Origin: Prochlorococcus sp. AG-355-O17
GTDB taxonomy: Bacteria > Cyanobacteriota > Cyanobacteriia > PCC-6307 > Cyanobiaceae
Assembly (NCBI GenBank): GCA_003280655.1
Contig: QCEK01000006.1
Location: 45,675 to 109,674 of the forward strand
Direction of reading: 5' to 3'
Length of the DNA: 64,000 nt
Part shown: positions 9,525 through 16,411 of the stretch, in pieces
How positions within the stretch are numbered: the first letter of the stretch is position 1
How the letters are laid out: each line of letters opens with the position of its first letter
Program-made: the position numbers and the translations under genes
The notes under the pieces: generated by a model
The model's database searches: none
Told to the model about the DNA's origin: nothing
The model's input: only the letters and a program-made list of their open reading frames with translations

Positions 9525-9635
9525 CTATTTTTTTTTATTTTTAGAATCTTGCTTTTTACCTTCTATTAAAAAAACGAATTTTGATAAAATATATCCAAAA
9601 ACTGGAACCCAAAACTTATCATAAAAAAATTTCAT
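9525..9635 (-). CDS. Small hypothetical membrane peptide, 36 aa
   Basis: ATG at 9633-9635, TAG at 9525-9527. It begins MKFFYDKFWVPVFGYILSKF and continues VFLIEGKKQDSKNKKK: an aromatic/hydrophobic segment followed by a lysine-rich tail, as in a single-pass membrane peptide with the charged end in the cytoplasm. No homologue recognised. It could be a chance frame in AT-rich DNA, but composition and tail are typical of Prochlorococcus micropeptides. Confidence 0.4.
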   Translation of the reverse strand: MKFFYDKFWVPVFGYILSKFVFLIEGKKQDSKNKKK

Positions 9636-9641
9636 AAAAAA

Positions 9642-9815
9642 TTAAGCAGCTAATGATTCGTTATCTTCAATTTCAGTTTTATTAATACACTTCAAATCTG
9701 TTGAATTAAATAAATGTTGCATAAGCACAAAATCAAGTTCCCCTTTCAACAAATTAACATCGGATGAAAGTAGATCATCAACAAAATCATCAAAAGTATC
9801 TGAAAGAAGATTCAC
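9642..9815 (-). CDS. Small acidic hypothetical protein, 57 aa
   Basis: Frame ending with TAA at 9642-9644. The most likely start is GTG at 9813-9815, giving VNLLSDTFDDFVDDLLSSDV and then NLLKGELDFVLMQHLFNSTD. The frame stays open back to a stop just upstream, with no ATG until the internal Met. The dense acidic, helical N-terminal half (FDDFVDDLL) is unlike random sequence here. Function unknown. Confidence 0.45.
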   Translation of the reverse strand: MNLLSDTFDDFVDDLLSSDVNLLKGELDFVLMQHLFNSTDLKCINKTEIEDNESLAA

Positions 9816-9993
9816 AATTAAAAAATTATTTTTGATATTATCATCGCATTAACAATAAAAGTCAACCAAATTATAAAATTAACTTTTGGATTTTTTTATA
9901 ATTAATGAAGACTAAAAAATTAAATAATAAATATAAACAAGCAAAATAACAGATTTAATATCAAGCTTAGGGTTTTTGAATTAAATTTCATTA

Positions 9994-10086
9994 TCATGTT
10001 TTTCTTAATTTTATATCTCTCCTGATTTGCATTATCAAAACAACAATACACATATTTGCTAAAAAGAAATTTAAGGAATTCATCAT
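9994..10086 (-). CDS. Possible 30-aa membrane micropeptide
   Basis: Double ATG at 10081-10086, stop TGA at 9994-9996. It begins MMNSLNFFLANMCIVVLIMQ and ends IRRDIKLRKT. One hydrophobic helix is followed by an Arg/Lys-rich end, the classic layout of a single-span micropeptide with a cytoplasmic basic tail. No clear ribosome binding site is seen, so it is only a candidate. The rest of 9816-10216 shows no other convincing gene. Confidence 0.33.
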   Translation of the reverse strand: MMNSLNFFLANMCIVVLIMQIRRDIKLRKT

Positions 10087-10216
10087 CAAACCTTTTAATA
10101 TATTTATAGCAAGACTATTGATGTGCCAATTAGGAAAGAATCACTTAAAAAATTTTTAAACGTAATAAATTTTTCTTATAACAATCAAATTTGATATTAA
10201 TAGCTAATATAAAATA

Positions 10217-10531
10217 TTATTTTTTAATTAGCTCGAAGTAACCATTTTTATTTAATAAGTACTTATCAAACCAAAGGCTTAATAGATTGTCTAATCCTAT
10301 TCCATTCATTTTATTTATTTGCGAAGTCTTATAGTCTGAGAGTGCAAGCAATAAGTACGGAAAAATCATATCAGAAACTCCTTTGGGCAGTTTCTCTAAA
10401 GGTACTCCATGCGCTCTGTCCCATAAAATTTGCATATCCTGAGAGAACAAGGAACTCCAATAACTAAAATTACAATATAACTTGTCTGGAGGGAGTAGAT
10501 TTACAGATGGAACTGGGAGAAATGAATTCAT
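10217..10531 (-). CDS. Hypothetical protein, 104 aa
   Basis: ATG start at 10529-10531. The protein opens MNSFLPVPSVNLLPPDKLYC and has several aromatic stretches (FSYWSSLFSQDMQILWDRAH) and two possible amphipathic helices. There is no signal peptide, transmembrane segment or motif I recognise. It stands alone, with gaps of more than 100 bases on both sides. Probably lineage-specific to picocyanobacteria; function unknown. Confidence 0.6.
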   Translation of the reverse strand: MNSFLPVPSVNLLPPDKLYCNFSYWSSLFSQDMQILWDRAHGVPLEKLPKGVSDMIFPYLLLALSDYKTSQINKMNGIGLDNLLSLWFDKYLLNKNGYFELIKK

Positions 10532-10656
10532 AGGAATAAAAATTTTATAGATTAATTGAATTTGGGTTTTAAATGTCGAAAAATAACTTTAATATGTGAA
10601 TTTCCTATATTTACAAATTAAATTTAACGCAAAGTGCTTCACTTAGCAACACTTTA

Positions 10657-11055
10657 TTAAGTGTTATATTTATCCATCATTTCCTGAAATTTTAGGAATG
10701 ATAAAAACTTTTTATAAGTTTGCAAGTCAAAAGCCTCCTGATTCTCCTCATTTAAATGGGTTGATTTACTAGCAATAAAATGCTTGCCTAAGTTATTATC
10801 AATTGAAAGTTTTGATTTATCTAAAAAGTCACCAGAATTATCAAATAAGTTTTGTGGATTATCTTTATTTAGTTGATATGATTGAGTTACTTTACCATTT
10901 TTTTTGTTAAATATACCTCTTACAGAAAGTGCTTCTTCTACCAAAATACTTATTATTTTTGAATTACTTAAATTGTTCTCTATGCTCAACTTGTCAATTA
11001 TTCTCATAACATCTTCTCTAGGAATAAAACCAACTCTTTTTTTCTTGGTAGGCAT
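10657..11055 (-). CDS. Hypothetical protein with ribbon-helix-helix-like N-terminus
   Basis: 132 aa, ATG start. The first 45 residues (basic MPTKKKRVGFIPREDVMRII, then SNSKIISILVEEAL) look like a CopG/Arc-type DNA-binding unit: a short basic strand followed by two helices. The remaining residues are polar, Asn/Lys/Asp-rich and probably disordered, with a short helical end KFLSFLKFQEMMDKY. The ribbon-helix-helix reading is inference from pattern only. No antitoxin-type partner gene lies beside it. Confidence 0.55.
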   Translation of the reverse strand: MPTKKKRVGFIPREDVMRIIDKLSIENNLSNSKIISILVEEALSVRGIFNKKNGKVTQSYQLNKDNPQNLFDNSGDFLDKSKLSIDNNLGKHFIASKSTHLNEENQEAFDLQTYKKFLSFLKFQEMMDKYNT

Positions 11056-11125
11056 TTAAAGATTAATTAAAGTTCAGCACTTGACTGTAATAAGTGTTGC
11101 ACTATATTCATTATAAGTCAATTAA

Positions 11126-11281
11126 ATGATAATGATTTTACCAACAACATTACTTTTCGGAGCCCTTGGATATCTTTTCTACACCTCAAAAAAAGAACTC
11201 TCACTAGATAACCATGACCATCTAGAAAACCAAAAAGAGAATGATGATTTGTATAAAGATTTGGAAGATCTATTTATATAA
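11126..11281 (+). CDS. Small membrane-anchored acidic protein, 51 aa
   Basis: ATG at 11126 (alternative ATG at 11132), stop TAA 11279-11281. It opens MIMILPTTLLFGALGYLFYT, a single membrane helix, then a strongly acidic tail (ENQKENDDLYKDLEDLFI). The N-terminal anchor with a charged cytoplasmic tail is common among cyanobacterial small proteins. Function unknown. A perfect palindrome begins 3 bases after its stop. Confidence 0.45.
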   Translation: MIMILPTTLLFGALGYLFYTSKKELSLDNHDHLENQKENDDLYKDLEDLFI

Positions 11282-11283
11282 AA

Positions 11284-11301
11284 TTACTGTATATACAGTA
11301 A
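11284..11301. promoter_or_regulatory. Perfect 18-bp palindrome, operator candidate
   Basis: TTACTGTATATACAGTAA is a perfect inverted repeat in the 93-base gap between the 51-aa and 98-aa small genes. The halves TACTGT/ACAGTA resemble the halves of the E. coli LexA box, but the spacing is 4 bases shorter and cyanobacterial LexA sites look different. It is not followed by a T run, so a terminator is unlikely. A dimeric regulator site upstream of the gene at 11375 is the simplest reading. Confidence 0.45.
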
Positions 11302-11374
11302 AGAACTTTGTTTCTTGACTAAAGATATACAAAACCTTAAACATTATTAAAATGATAATAAAGCTATAAATTAA

Positions 11375-11671
11375 ATGACTGTCCATCAAGATTACGAAAT
11401 AAAAATCAATCTAAATGAATTGATTGAGAAGAGAATTCCATGTTGTGATTTACTTCATCCAGATCATTGTCTAACAGAACAACAAGTCTCTGAAATTGCA
11501 CACGATATACGTATGGATTTAAATTTGCATGATCTTTACAAGCAAGTGGATAAACACATCATGAATTATGTAAATGCAGCTGGCATTGATAACAAAGATC
11601 ATTGGGTTGAACCTCATCTTCCAGATTTAGAGAGAGATTTAAAAGAAGAAGTAGGTATAGAGTTTGATTAA
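11375..11671 (+). CDS. Conserved-looking hypothetical protein, 98 aa
   Basis: Soluble, His/Asp/Glu-rich protein beginning MTVHQDYEIKINLNELIEKR. It has a Cys-Cys pair and several His (IPCCDLLHPDHCLTEQQ), a helical middle (VSEIAHDIRMDLNLHDLYKQ) and an acidic end. The clustered Cys/His at residues 23-32 could bind a metal, but this is speculation. ATG start 70 bases after the palindrome. No family recognised. Confidence 0.6.
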   Translation: MTVHQDYEIKINLNELIEKRIPCCDLLHPDHCLTEQQVSEIAHDIRMDLNLHDLYKQVDKHIMNYVNAAGIDNKDHWVEPHLPDLERDLKEEVGIEFD

Positions 11672-11689
11672 ACTTTTCTCCTTAAGAGA

Positions 11690-11833
11690 TTAATATATAT
11701 ATTTTTTTTCTAAATCATCTATTAATTTATAAATACTTTTAGCTGATCTTTTTCTTTTTTTTAAAATTGTAAAAACTATAGATCCAATCAATAATGAAAA
11801 AATAGGTGTGAAAATAATAATTTCATGATTCAT
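11690..11833 (-). CDS. Small one-helix membrane protein, 47 aa
   Basis: ATG 11831-11833, TAA 11690-11692. It begins MNHEIIIFTPIFSLLIGSIV, continues FTILKKRKRSAKSIY and ends with an acidic/aromatic tail. One N-terminal membrane helix is followed by a strongly basic stop-transfer stretch (KKRKR). Convergent with the 98-aa gene. No homologue recognised. Confidence 0.45.
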   Translation of the reverse strand: MNHEIIIFTPIFSLLIGSIVFTILKKRKRSAKSIYKLIDDLEKKYIY

Positions 11834-12005
11834 AATTATCAAACAGAATTATATTATATAAATTATTAAAAACTCTGAATCAATAAAATAGGTACTTTAT
11901 ACAAATATATTTCACTATAAACAATTAAGATTTTTCTTAAAGAAGTGAAAGAATTAAAATTTTTTGTAAATTATGTATATATAAATTTTTAATTCAATAA
12001 AGATA

Positions 12006-12188
12006 ATGAATAATTATTTTGCCTTATCAGTAACTGAGATGGGGATCGGTAAAATAGAGTTAGTAATTATTGGCGCAGTAATTTTAATATTTCCAATTTT
12101 ATTTGTTTATGCATCTAAAAACCTTGATGCAAAGGGAGTTTTCGAATGGATGATGGAGAAACCCAATGATTGGATAGGTAAAAAATAA
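12006..12188 (+). CDS. Small membrane protein, 60 aa
   Basis: ATG start; begins MNNYFALSVTEMGIGKIELV, then one hydrophobic helix (VIIGAVILIFPILFVYASK) and a soluble C-terminal stretch containing EWMMEKPNDWIGKK. Single-span protein of unknown function. It is well formed and better supported than neighbouring micro-ORFs because of its aromatic-rich, non-random tail. Confidence 0.6.
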   Translation: MNNYFALSVTEMGIGKIELVIIGAVILIFPILFVYASKNLDAKGVFEWMMEKPNDWIGKK

Positions 12189-12210
12189 GCCTTTAAAAAT
12201 TTACATTTTT

Positions 12211-12552
12211 CTAGTTAAATTTTAAATTTTCTAAATTACTAATATCGAAATCATAAACCTGGCAATTATTTTCTAAATCATTAACTATTGAATTTTTTAG
12301 ATGAGAATAATCTATTAACTTATTGAGTTTATTATTTTTAAATTCCTTATTAGTTTCTCCAATAGCAAATGCCAAAGCTCCTTCATAAGAAATACCGAAT
12401 TTGGAAGTGTTGCAGTAAGTTCTAGTGAATTTGTTAGAAATCTTTTTTGTATACTTTTCAAGAATTTTAGAAGAAGTTTCTAATGAGTAAACTGGACTAC
12501 TAAATAGAAAAAGCAAAGTTAAAGTGAATATAGCAAAAACCCTTTTGATCAT
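12211..12552 (-). CDS. Secreted/periplasmic hypothetical protein, 113 aa
   Basis: N-terminal signal peptide: MIKR, then a hydrophobic core (VFAIFTLTLLFLFSS) and a probable cleavage site after PVYS near residue 23. The mature part has two Cys (TYCNTSKFG, NNCQVYDF) that could form a disulfide outside the cytoplasm, and the central phrase ISYEGALAFAIGETNKEF. The function is not known to me. Convergent with the 60-aa membrane protein. Confidence 0.65.
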   Translation of the reverse strand: MIKRVFAIFTLTLLFLFSSPVYSLETSSKILEKYTKKISNKFTRTYCNTSKFGISYEGALAFAIGETNKEFKNNKLNKLIDYSHLKNSIVNDLENNCQVYDFDISNLENLKFN

Positions 12553-12657
12553 AATTTTTCACGAATTGCAAATTTAATATAATTTAAAATTCAACTCTCC
12601 CGACTATGTTTTATTAAAAATATAGAAATTAAAAATTTATTAACCACTACAGCTATT

Positions 12658-12753
12658 TCACATTTTGGATGATAAAAACTCTCTAAATGAGTATTTTATA
12701 GTTTGAATTTTTTTTGGTAATTTTTTTAAAAAACGCCTAAATGCTTTTGGCAT
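12658..12753 (-). CDS. Possible 31-aa basic micropeptide
   Basis: ATG 12751-12753 to TGA 12658-12660; begins MPKAFRRFLKKLPKKIQTIK and ends YSFREFLSSKM. It is highly basic and amphipathic. It is the only plausible frame in the 365-base gap 12553-12917, which otherwise shows nothing but AT-rich sequence. Weakly supported; no ribosome binding site is obvious. Confidence 0.3.
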   Translation of the reverse strand: MPKAFRRFLKKLPKKIQTIKYSFREFLSSKM

Positions 12754-12917
12754 AATAAAAATTCATATCAATAATTTATAGATAACAAATAATATATGGG
12801 TATTCAATAATAATTATCCAAAAATAAGTAAATTTATTATTAAATATATGGTTTGAGCTATGGAAATGTATTTAAACATGAATTATTGTTTAATTAAGTA
12901 TTAAATACAAAATTAAT

Positions 12918-13112
12918 ATGGCATTACCAGAACTTATTTATGCTCCTATAGATGGCGGAACAATACATAGATATGAAATTAGTGGTGGCAAGAGAAAGTT
13001 TTTAAGATTTATAGGTTGTTATTTGGGTCAATGTAATTTCCACAAAAATATTGATGATGCTATTGATTACATAAAAAATTTGAAAGAATCACAAAAGATA
13101 CAAAAAACATGA
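12918..13112 (+). CDS. Small hypothetical protein, 64 aa
   Basis: ATG start; begins MALPELIYAPIDGGTIHRYE and contains GGKRKFLRFIGCYLGQCNFHK, ending in a helical DDAIDYIKNLKE segment. Composition is that of a small soluble alpha/beta protein; Cys at residues 34 and 39 and a nearby His might be functional. No family recognised. About 150 bases without a convincing gene follow before the Rieske gene. Confidence 0.55.
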   Translation: MALPELIYAPIDGGTIHRYEISGGKRKFLRFIGCYLGQCNFHKNIDDAIDYIKNLKESQKIQKT

Positions 13113-13270
13113 AATAAAGATACATAGATACGATAGAGACTCAATATTTTTCGATAACTACATAATTATTGCTACAAATAATAGAGAATTTTCTTTTTAT
13201 AAGAAATTGATTATTTACTTGGGTTATAGTTCCGAAAGATAAACAGTCATTTAAAAAAAGAAATTAATTT

Positions 13271-14593
13271 ATGGAAAACAGACAAATTAATTTTTTTAAA
13301 TCAAAAGACTTTAATACCGTTCTTAAGCCATTTAAAAAAGGAACGGTAGTAAAAATTGACTCGTTTGATATTAGAGAAACTCAAAAAGATTTGGATATAG
13401 GTTTATTTGGTTGGTATGCAATTTGTCCCTCTAAAGAACTTAAAAATAATAAACTATATTATTTTTCACTCTATGATGAGCCTCTTGTTCTTTATAGAGA
13501 TGAAAATAAAAAAGTTAGGTGCATTAAAAATATTTGTCCACATAGAGGGGCCTCCTTTTTTGGAGGGACATTATCAGATGGAATAATAACCTGCCCATAT
13601 CATGGAGCTAAGTTTTCATCTGGAGGAAGTTGCCAAAATCTCGACAGAATAACATGTCGTCATATAGTTGATAATAACTACGATAACTACGCCAAAAGAA
13701 TTCATTTATCTCAATACAAAACTTCAGAAAAAAATGGATATATTTTTGTACATTTTTCTAAAAAATCTGAGACTGATTTAAATAATATAAGTGAAGATAC
13801 ACCTATAAGTAACTACGAATTATATGAAAATGGTTTTTCACATAAGGATTATGTCTTTGAGGAGGTATTAGTCGACTTCAAATGTGATTGGTCAAGGATT
13901 ATTGAAAATCACCTAGATATCCTTCATATCTTTTGGGTTCATGGCGATACAATCCCAGATAAAGATGTGAATAAAAACGTATTAGTTAGTTTTAACCAGA
14001 AAATTAATATTAATCCCTCATACATTGAAAGTATTTATTATTATAAGAATGACCCTACAAAAGAATTCATTCGGATAAAGTACATACCTCCAGGAAGGAT
14101 ATTAATTTACAAAGGCGATCCTTCCTCATCAAGATATTTACAAGTTTTAGATCATATCCCTCTAGGAAATAACAAAGCAAGAGTGATAGTAAGACACTAC
14201 AGGAAATTTCTACAAAATAAATTACTTAATAACCTCTTATTATTTAAAGAGACTCAAAGAAAGATTTTTTATAAGATATTTGATGAGGATTATATGATTT
14301 TAAAAACACAAACATATAATCACGATATGGGATATGTAAGTAAGGATGAAATAAAATTATTGGGAGAAGATAGGATAATAAATTATTTTTGGAAGTGGTA
14401 CAAGAAGTCTGAAGATAAAGATGAACCATGGAACAAAATTAACAAAACCCAAAATCTTGATGTATATGACAAAGTTATATTGAAATATCCTCCTGAAATA
14501 AAGAAGTTAGAAATCGCAAATAATATAGATATTATTAGAAAAACATTTGTAAGATTTGCTGCTCCGCTTATATTTTTTATGTTATTAATATAA
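13271..14593 (+). CDS. Rieske [2Fe-2S] non-heme iron oxygenase, membrane-anchored
   Basis: 440 aa. A Rieske domain at about residues 45-165 carries both cluster pairs, C89-x-H91 (CPHRGAS) and C108-x2-H111 (CPYHGA). The catalytic domain shows the mononuclear iron motif N213-x2-D216-x2-H219-x4-H224 (ENHLDILHIFWVH) and a late acidic candidate ligand near D338-D340. It ends in a hydrophobic segment (RFAAPLIFFMLLI), so it is probably held in a membrane. The layout resembles the PaO/Tic55/CAO oxygenases of chlorophyll breakdown and related families, but I see no C-terminal CxxC of those. Substrate unknown. First of a tight set with the 33-aa peptide and ABC ATPase. Confidence 0.88.
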   Translation: MENRQINFFKSKDFNTVLKPFKKGTVVKIDSFDIRETQKDLDIGLFGWYAICPSKELKNNKLYYFSLYDEPLVLYRDENKKVRCIKNICPHRGASFFGGTLSDGIITCPYHGAKFSSGGSCQNLDRITCRHIVDNNYDNYAKRIHLSQYKTSEKNGYIFVHFSKKSETDLNNISEDTPISNYELYENGFSHKDYVFEEVLVDFKCDWSRIIENHLDILHIFWVHGDTIPDKDVNKNVLVSFNQKININPSYIESIYYYKNDPTKEFIRIKYIPPGRILIYKGDPSSSRYLQVLDHIPLGNNKARVIVRHYRKFLQNKLLNNLLLFKETQRKIFYKIFDEDYMILKTQTYNHDMGYVSKDEIKLLGEDRIINYFWKWYKKSEDKDEPWNKINKTQNLDVYDKVILKYPPEIKKLEIANNIDIIRKTFVRFAAPLIFFMLLI

Positions 14594-14596
14594 TCC

Positions 14597-14698
14597 ATGA
14601 AGAAAGTAGATAGACCTTCATGGTTGAATTGGCTTTATCTCTTTATATTTATTTTAAGCTCGATTCAATTATTTATATTTTGGAGTAATAAGTTTTAG
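14597..14698 (+). CDS. 33-aa single-helix membrane micropeptide
   Basis: ATG at 14597, three bases after the Rieske stop, and TAG at 14696-14698. It begins MKKVDRPSWLNWLYLFIFIL and ends SSIQLFIFWSNKF: a short basic N-terminus followed by one long hydrophobic, aromatic helix. Its stop codon shares a G with the GTG start of the ABC ATPase (TAGTG), so it appears locked into a translationally coupled three-gene unit. It may be a small subunit or anchor of the oxygenase or ABC protein. Confidence 0.6.
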   Translation: MKKVDRPSWLNWLYLFIFILSSIQLFIFWSNKF

Positions 14699-15486
14699 TG
14701 TTTAATAAATTTTGGTTTGACGCAAAAAATATAAATTGTTTTAAGAATGGCTTTAGAGTAATTAAAGATTTAAATTTAAGGATATCTTATTCAGAAAATG
14801 TAATATTAATTGGACCAAATGGTTCAGGTAAATCATCTCTAATTGAAATAATTAATAGAAACTTATACCCAGTAGTAGCTAATGAATCGAAACTGAAGAT
14901 ATTTGACAAAGAACTTATAAATTTATGGGAACTTAGAAAAAAAATAAGTACCGTAAATAATGATATAAAAAATAGAATAAATCCAAATTTACAAGTATTT
15001 GATTTAATTTTTAGTGGACTGTATGGAAGATATTGTTACGTACAAAATAAATCTGAAGGAGATTCTTATAAGGTGGAAGAAATCATGAAGAAAATGAAGA
15101 TATCAAATTTATCTAAAAAGAATTTTTCCTATTTATCTGATGGAGAAAAACAAATTTCTCTTATTGCTAGGGCATTAATCAAAAATCCAGAAATCTTAAT
15201 CCTAGATGAACCAATTGCAAATTTAGATTATAAATCAAAGTTTTTTGTAGTTGATAAGGTTAATGAATTATCAAAATTAAATACAAAAATTTTATGCGTC
15301 ACTCATGATATTTCAACAATTACAAAAATTTATGATCGGGTCATCATGCTAAAAGATGGCAGGATAATCGCTGATGGAGATCAAAATGAGGTTATAAATA
15401 GTGAAAATCTTAATAAGTTATATAGTATTCGGGTAGAGGTAACAAATAATAATGGAATTTGGAATATAAATAGATTATCTAAATAA
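14698..15486 (+). CDS. ABC transporter ATPase, COG1119/YlmA-ModF type, orphan
   Basis: 262 aa, GTG start overlapping the previous stop. Walker A GPNGSGKSS at 39-47, signature YLSDGEKQ near 145-152, Walker B ILILDEP at 166-172 and VTHD with His203 are complete, so it should hydrolyse ATP. The sequence fits the cyanobacterial COG1119 group of single ATPases rather than a nutrient importer. No permease gene is adjacent. Its 3' end overlaps the convergent zinc-ribbon gene by 8 bases. Partner and substrate unknown. Confidence 0.85.
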   Translation: MFNKFWFDAKNINCFKNGFRVIKDLNLRISYSENVILIGPNGSGKSSLIEIINRNLYPVVANESKLKIFDKELINLWELRKKISTVNNDIKNRINPNLQVFDLIFSGLYGRYCYVQNKSEGDSYKVEEIMKKMKISNLSKKNFSYLSDGEKQISLIARALIKNPEILILDEPIANLDYKSKFFVVDKVNELSKLNTKILCVTHDISTITKIYDRVIMLKDGRIIADGDQNEVINSENLNKLYSIRVEVTNNNGIWNINRLSK

Positions 15487-15667
15487 TAATTATAAAAATA
15501 GCTATCGCAATAGCAAGAAATACTAATTTTTTACTTTTTAAAAATGAAGAGGATTTATTTTTAAATGAAGAAGATCCACATTTAGAGCATACAATCTTAC
15601 CTCCTAAAGATCGATCTGAGACGAATGAAGAACTTCCACAATTAAAACAAACTCTATTTGCGCTCAT
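15479..15667 (-). CDS. Zinc-ribbon membrane peptide, 62 aa
   Basis: Two CxxC knuckles, CFNCGSSS and CSKCGSSS, separated by about 15 residues, make a classic zinc ribbon in the first 35 residues. They are followed by a basic linker (FLKSKKL) and a C-terminal membrane helix rich in Ile/Ala (VFLAIAIAIFIIII). It is therefore a tail-anchored zinc-ribbon protein, probably facing the cytoplasm. The start is about 75 bases from the first Fur-like box upstream of the divergent Crp-family gene. Function unknown. Confidence 0.7.
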   Translation of the reverse strand: MSANRVCFNCGSSSFVSDRSLGGKIVCSKCGSSSFKNKSSSFLKSKKLVFLAIAIAIFIIII

Positions 15668-15740
15668 CTAGAATAAAAAATTTGGCAATTCTATCTAAAT
15701 TATATTCCTAAATACATGTAAAGAAAAACATCAGAATTGT

Positions 15741-15766
15741 TATGATAATGAGAATCGGTTGCAATA
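15741..15766 (+). promoter_or_regulatory. Fur-like box 1 with overlapping -10
   Basis: The element starts TATGATAATGAGAATC and continues, after four bases, with GCAATA (15761-15766). GATAATGAGAATC closely follows the GATAAT hexamer logic of Fur boxes. TATGAT at its left edge would serve as a -10, so a bound repressor would block the promoter. It lies about 75 bases upstream of the Crp-family gene and about 75 bases from the divergent zinc-ribbon gene. The same composite element recurs at 17321-17346. Confidence 0.55.
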
Positions 15767-15786
15767 AGTAATTTTTTAGTACATAA

Positions 15787-15809
15787 TTGATAATAATTCT
15801 CATTATCAA
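15787..15809. promoter_or_regulatory. Fur-like box 2, palindromic
   Basis: TTGATAAT (15787-15794) and ATTATCAA (15802-15809) are perfect 8-bp inverted arms around AATTCTC. The 23-bp site lies 10 bases before the ATG of the Crp-family regulator, close to the Fur consensus GATAATGATAATCATTATC. It would overlap the ribosome-loading region or early transcribed sequence. Together with box 1 it suggests iron-controlled expression of this regulator. Confidence 0.65.
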
Positions 15810-15819
15810 ATTTAAATTA

Positions 15820-16407
15820 ATGAATTTCCATAGTTATGGAGAATCTCCGTCAAAATCGGTAAGGATAATAACTGGACAATCCGTATTAATAGATCCTACA
15901 TCAAGACCAAAAGGGACATGCTTAGAAGTTGAAAGTGGAATTGCAAGAGTTTATTGTCCCTGTGAAGAAACTGAAGGGATGACACTCGCATTTTTACAAT
16001 CAGGAGATCAATTAAGAACGGACCTTTTATGTAGTGAAGGGGTCTGCGTTGAAGCACTAACAGATTTATCGTTTCACAGCAATGTAAATATTGATGAGAA
16101 TATCGGTTTCGATGCAGTAAATGAATGGACTTTGCAACTTCTTAGAATTAGACACTTAGGAAATGCAGAACAGCGATTACAAGCGTTGTTTTCAATACTA
16201 GTAAATCGTCTAGGTAGAAGATGTGGTCAATGGTGTGAGTTGCCTTTTAGGTTAACTCATGAAAGGATTGGTGAATTAATCGGTTCTACACGAGTAACAT
16301 CAACAAGATTAATTTCTAAATTAAGATCATCTGAGTTATTAATAGCTCCTATTGGAACCCAAACAGTAAGTGTTGCTCCTTCTTTTATTGAAACATCGCC
16401 CCTATAA
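15820..16407 (+). CDS. Crp/Fnr-family transcription regulator, iron-linked context
   Basis: 195 aa from ATG 15820; an in-frame TTG at 15787 lies inside the Fur-like palindrome and is unlikely. The N-terminal half has the cupin-type effector fold (GTCLEVESGIARVYCPCEETEGMTLAFL) with several Cys: CPCEE, LLCSEGVCVE and later GRRCGQWCEL. The C-terminal winged helix is LPFRLTHERIGELIGSTRVTS. The Cys could sense redox or metal, which is inference. It is upstream of a small helical gene and ferritin, and behind two Fur-like boxes. Confidence 0.85.
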   Translation: MNFHSYGESPSKSVRIITGQSVLIDPTSRPKGTCLEVESGIARVYCPCEETEGMTLAFLQSGDQLRTDLLCSEGVCVEALTDLSFHSNVNIDENIGFDAVNEWTLQLLRIRHLGNAEQRLQALFSILVNRLGRRCGQWCELPFRLTHERIGELIGSTRVTSTRLISKLRSSELLIAPIGTQTVSVAPSFIETSPL

Positions 16408-16411
16408 AAAT

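Noticed and set aside
11126..11140. TGATAATGATTTT resembling a Fur box at the start of the 51-aa ORF
   Set aside because: It is simply the ATG-ATA-ATG-ATT start of the coding frame and lacks the second half-site.
14383..14598. 71-codon minus-strand frame opposite the Rieske C-terminus
   Set aside because: Antisense to a conserved gene; composition mirrors the hydrophobic end of the sense gene.
15787..15819. Upstream TTG start for the Crp-family regulator
   Set aside because: The extra codons fall within the Fur-like palindrome and give a hydrophobic extension untypical of the family; ATG at 15820 is better placed.
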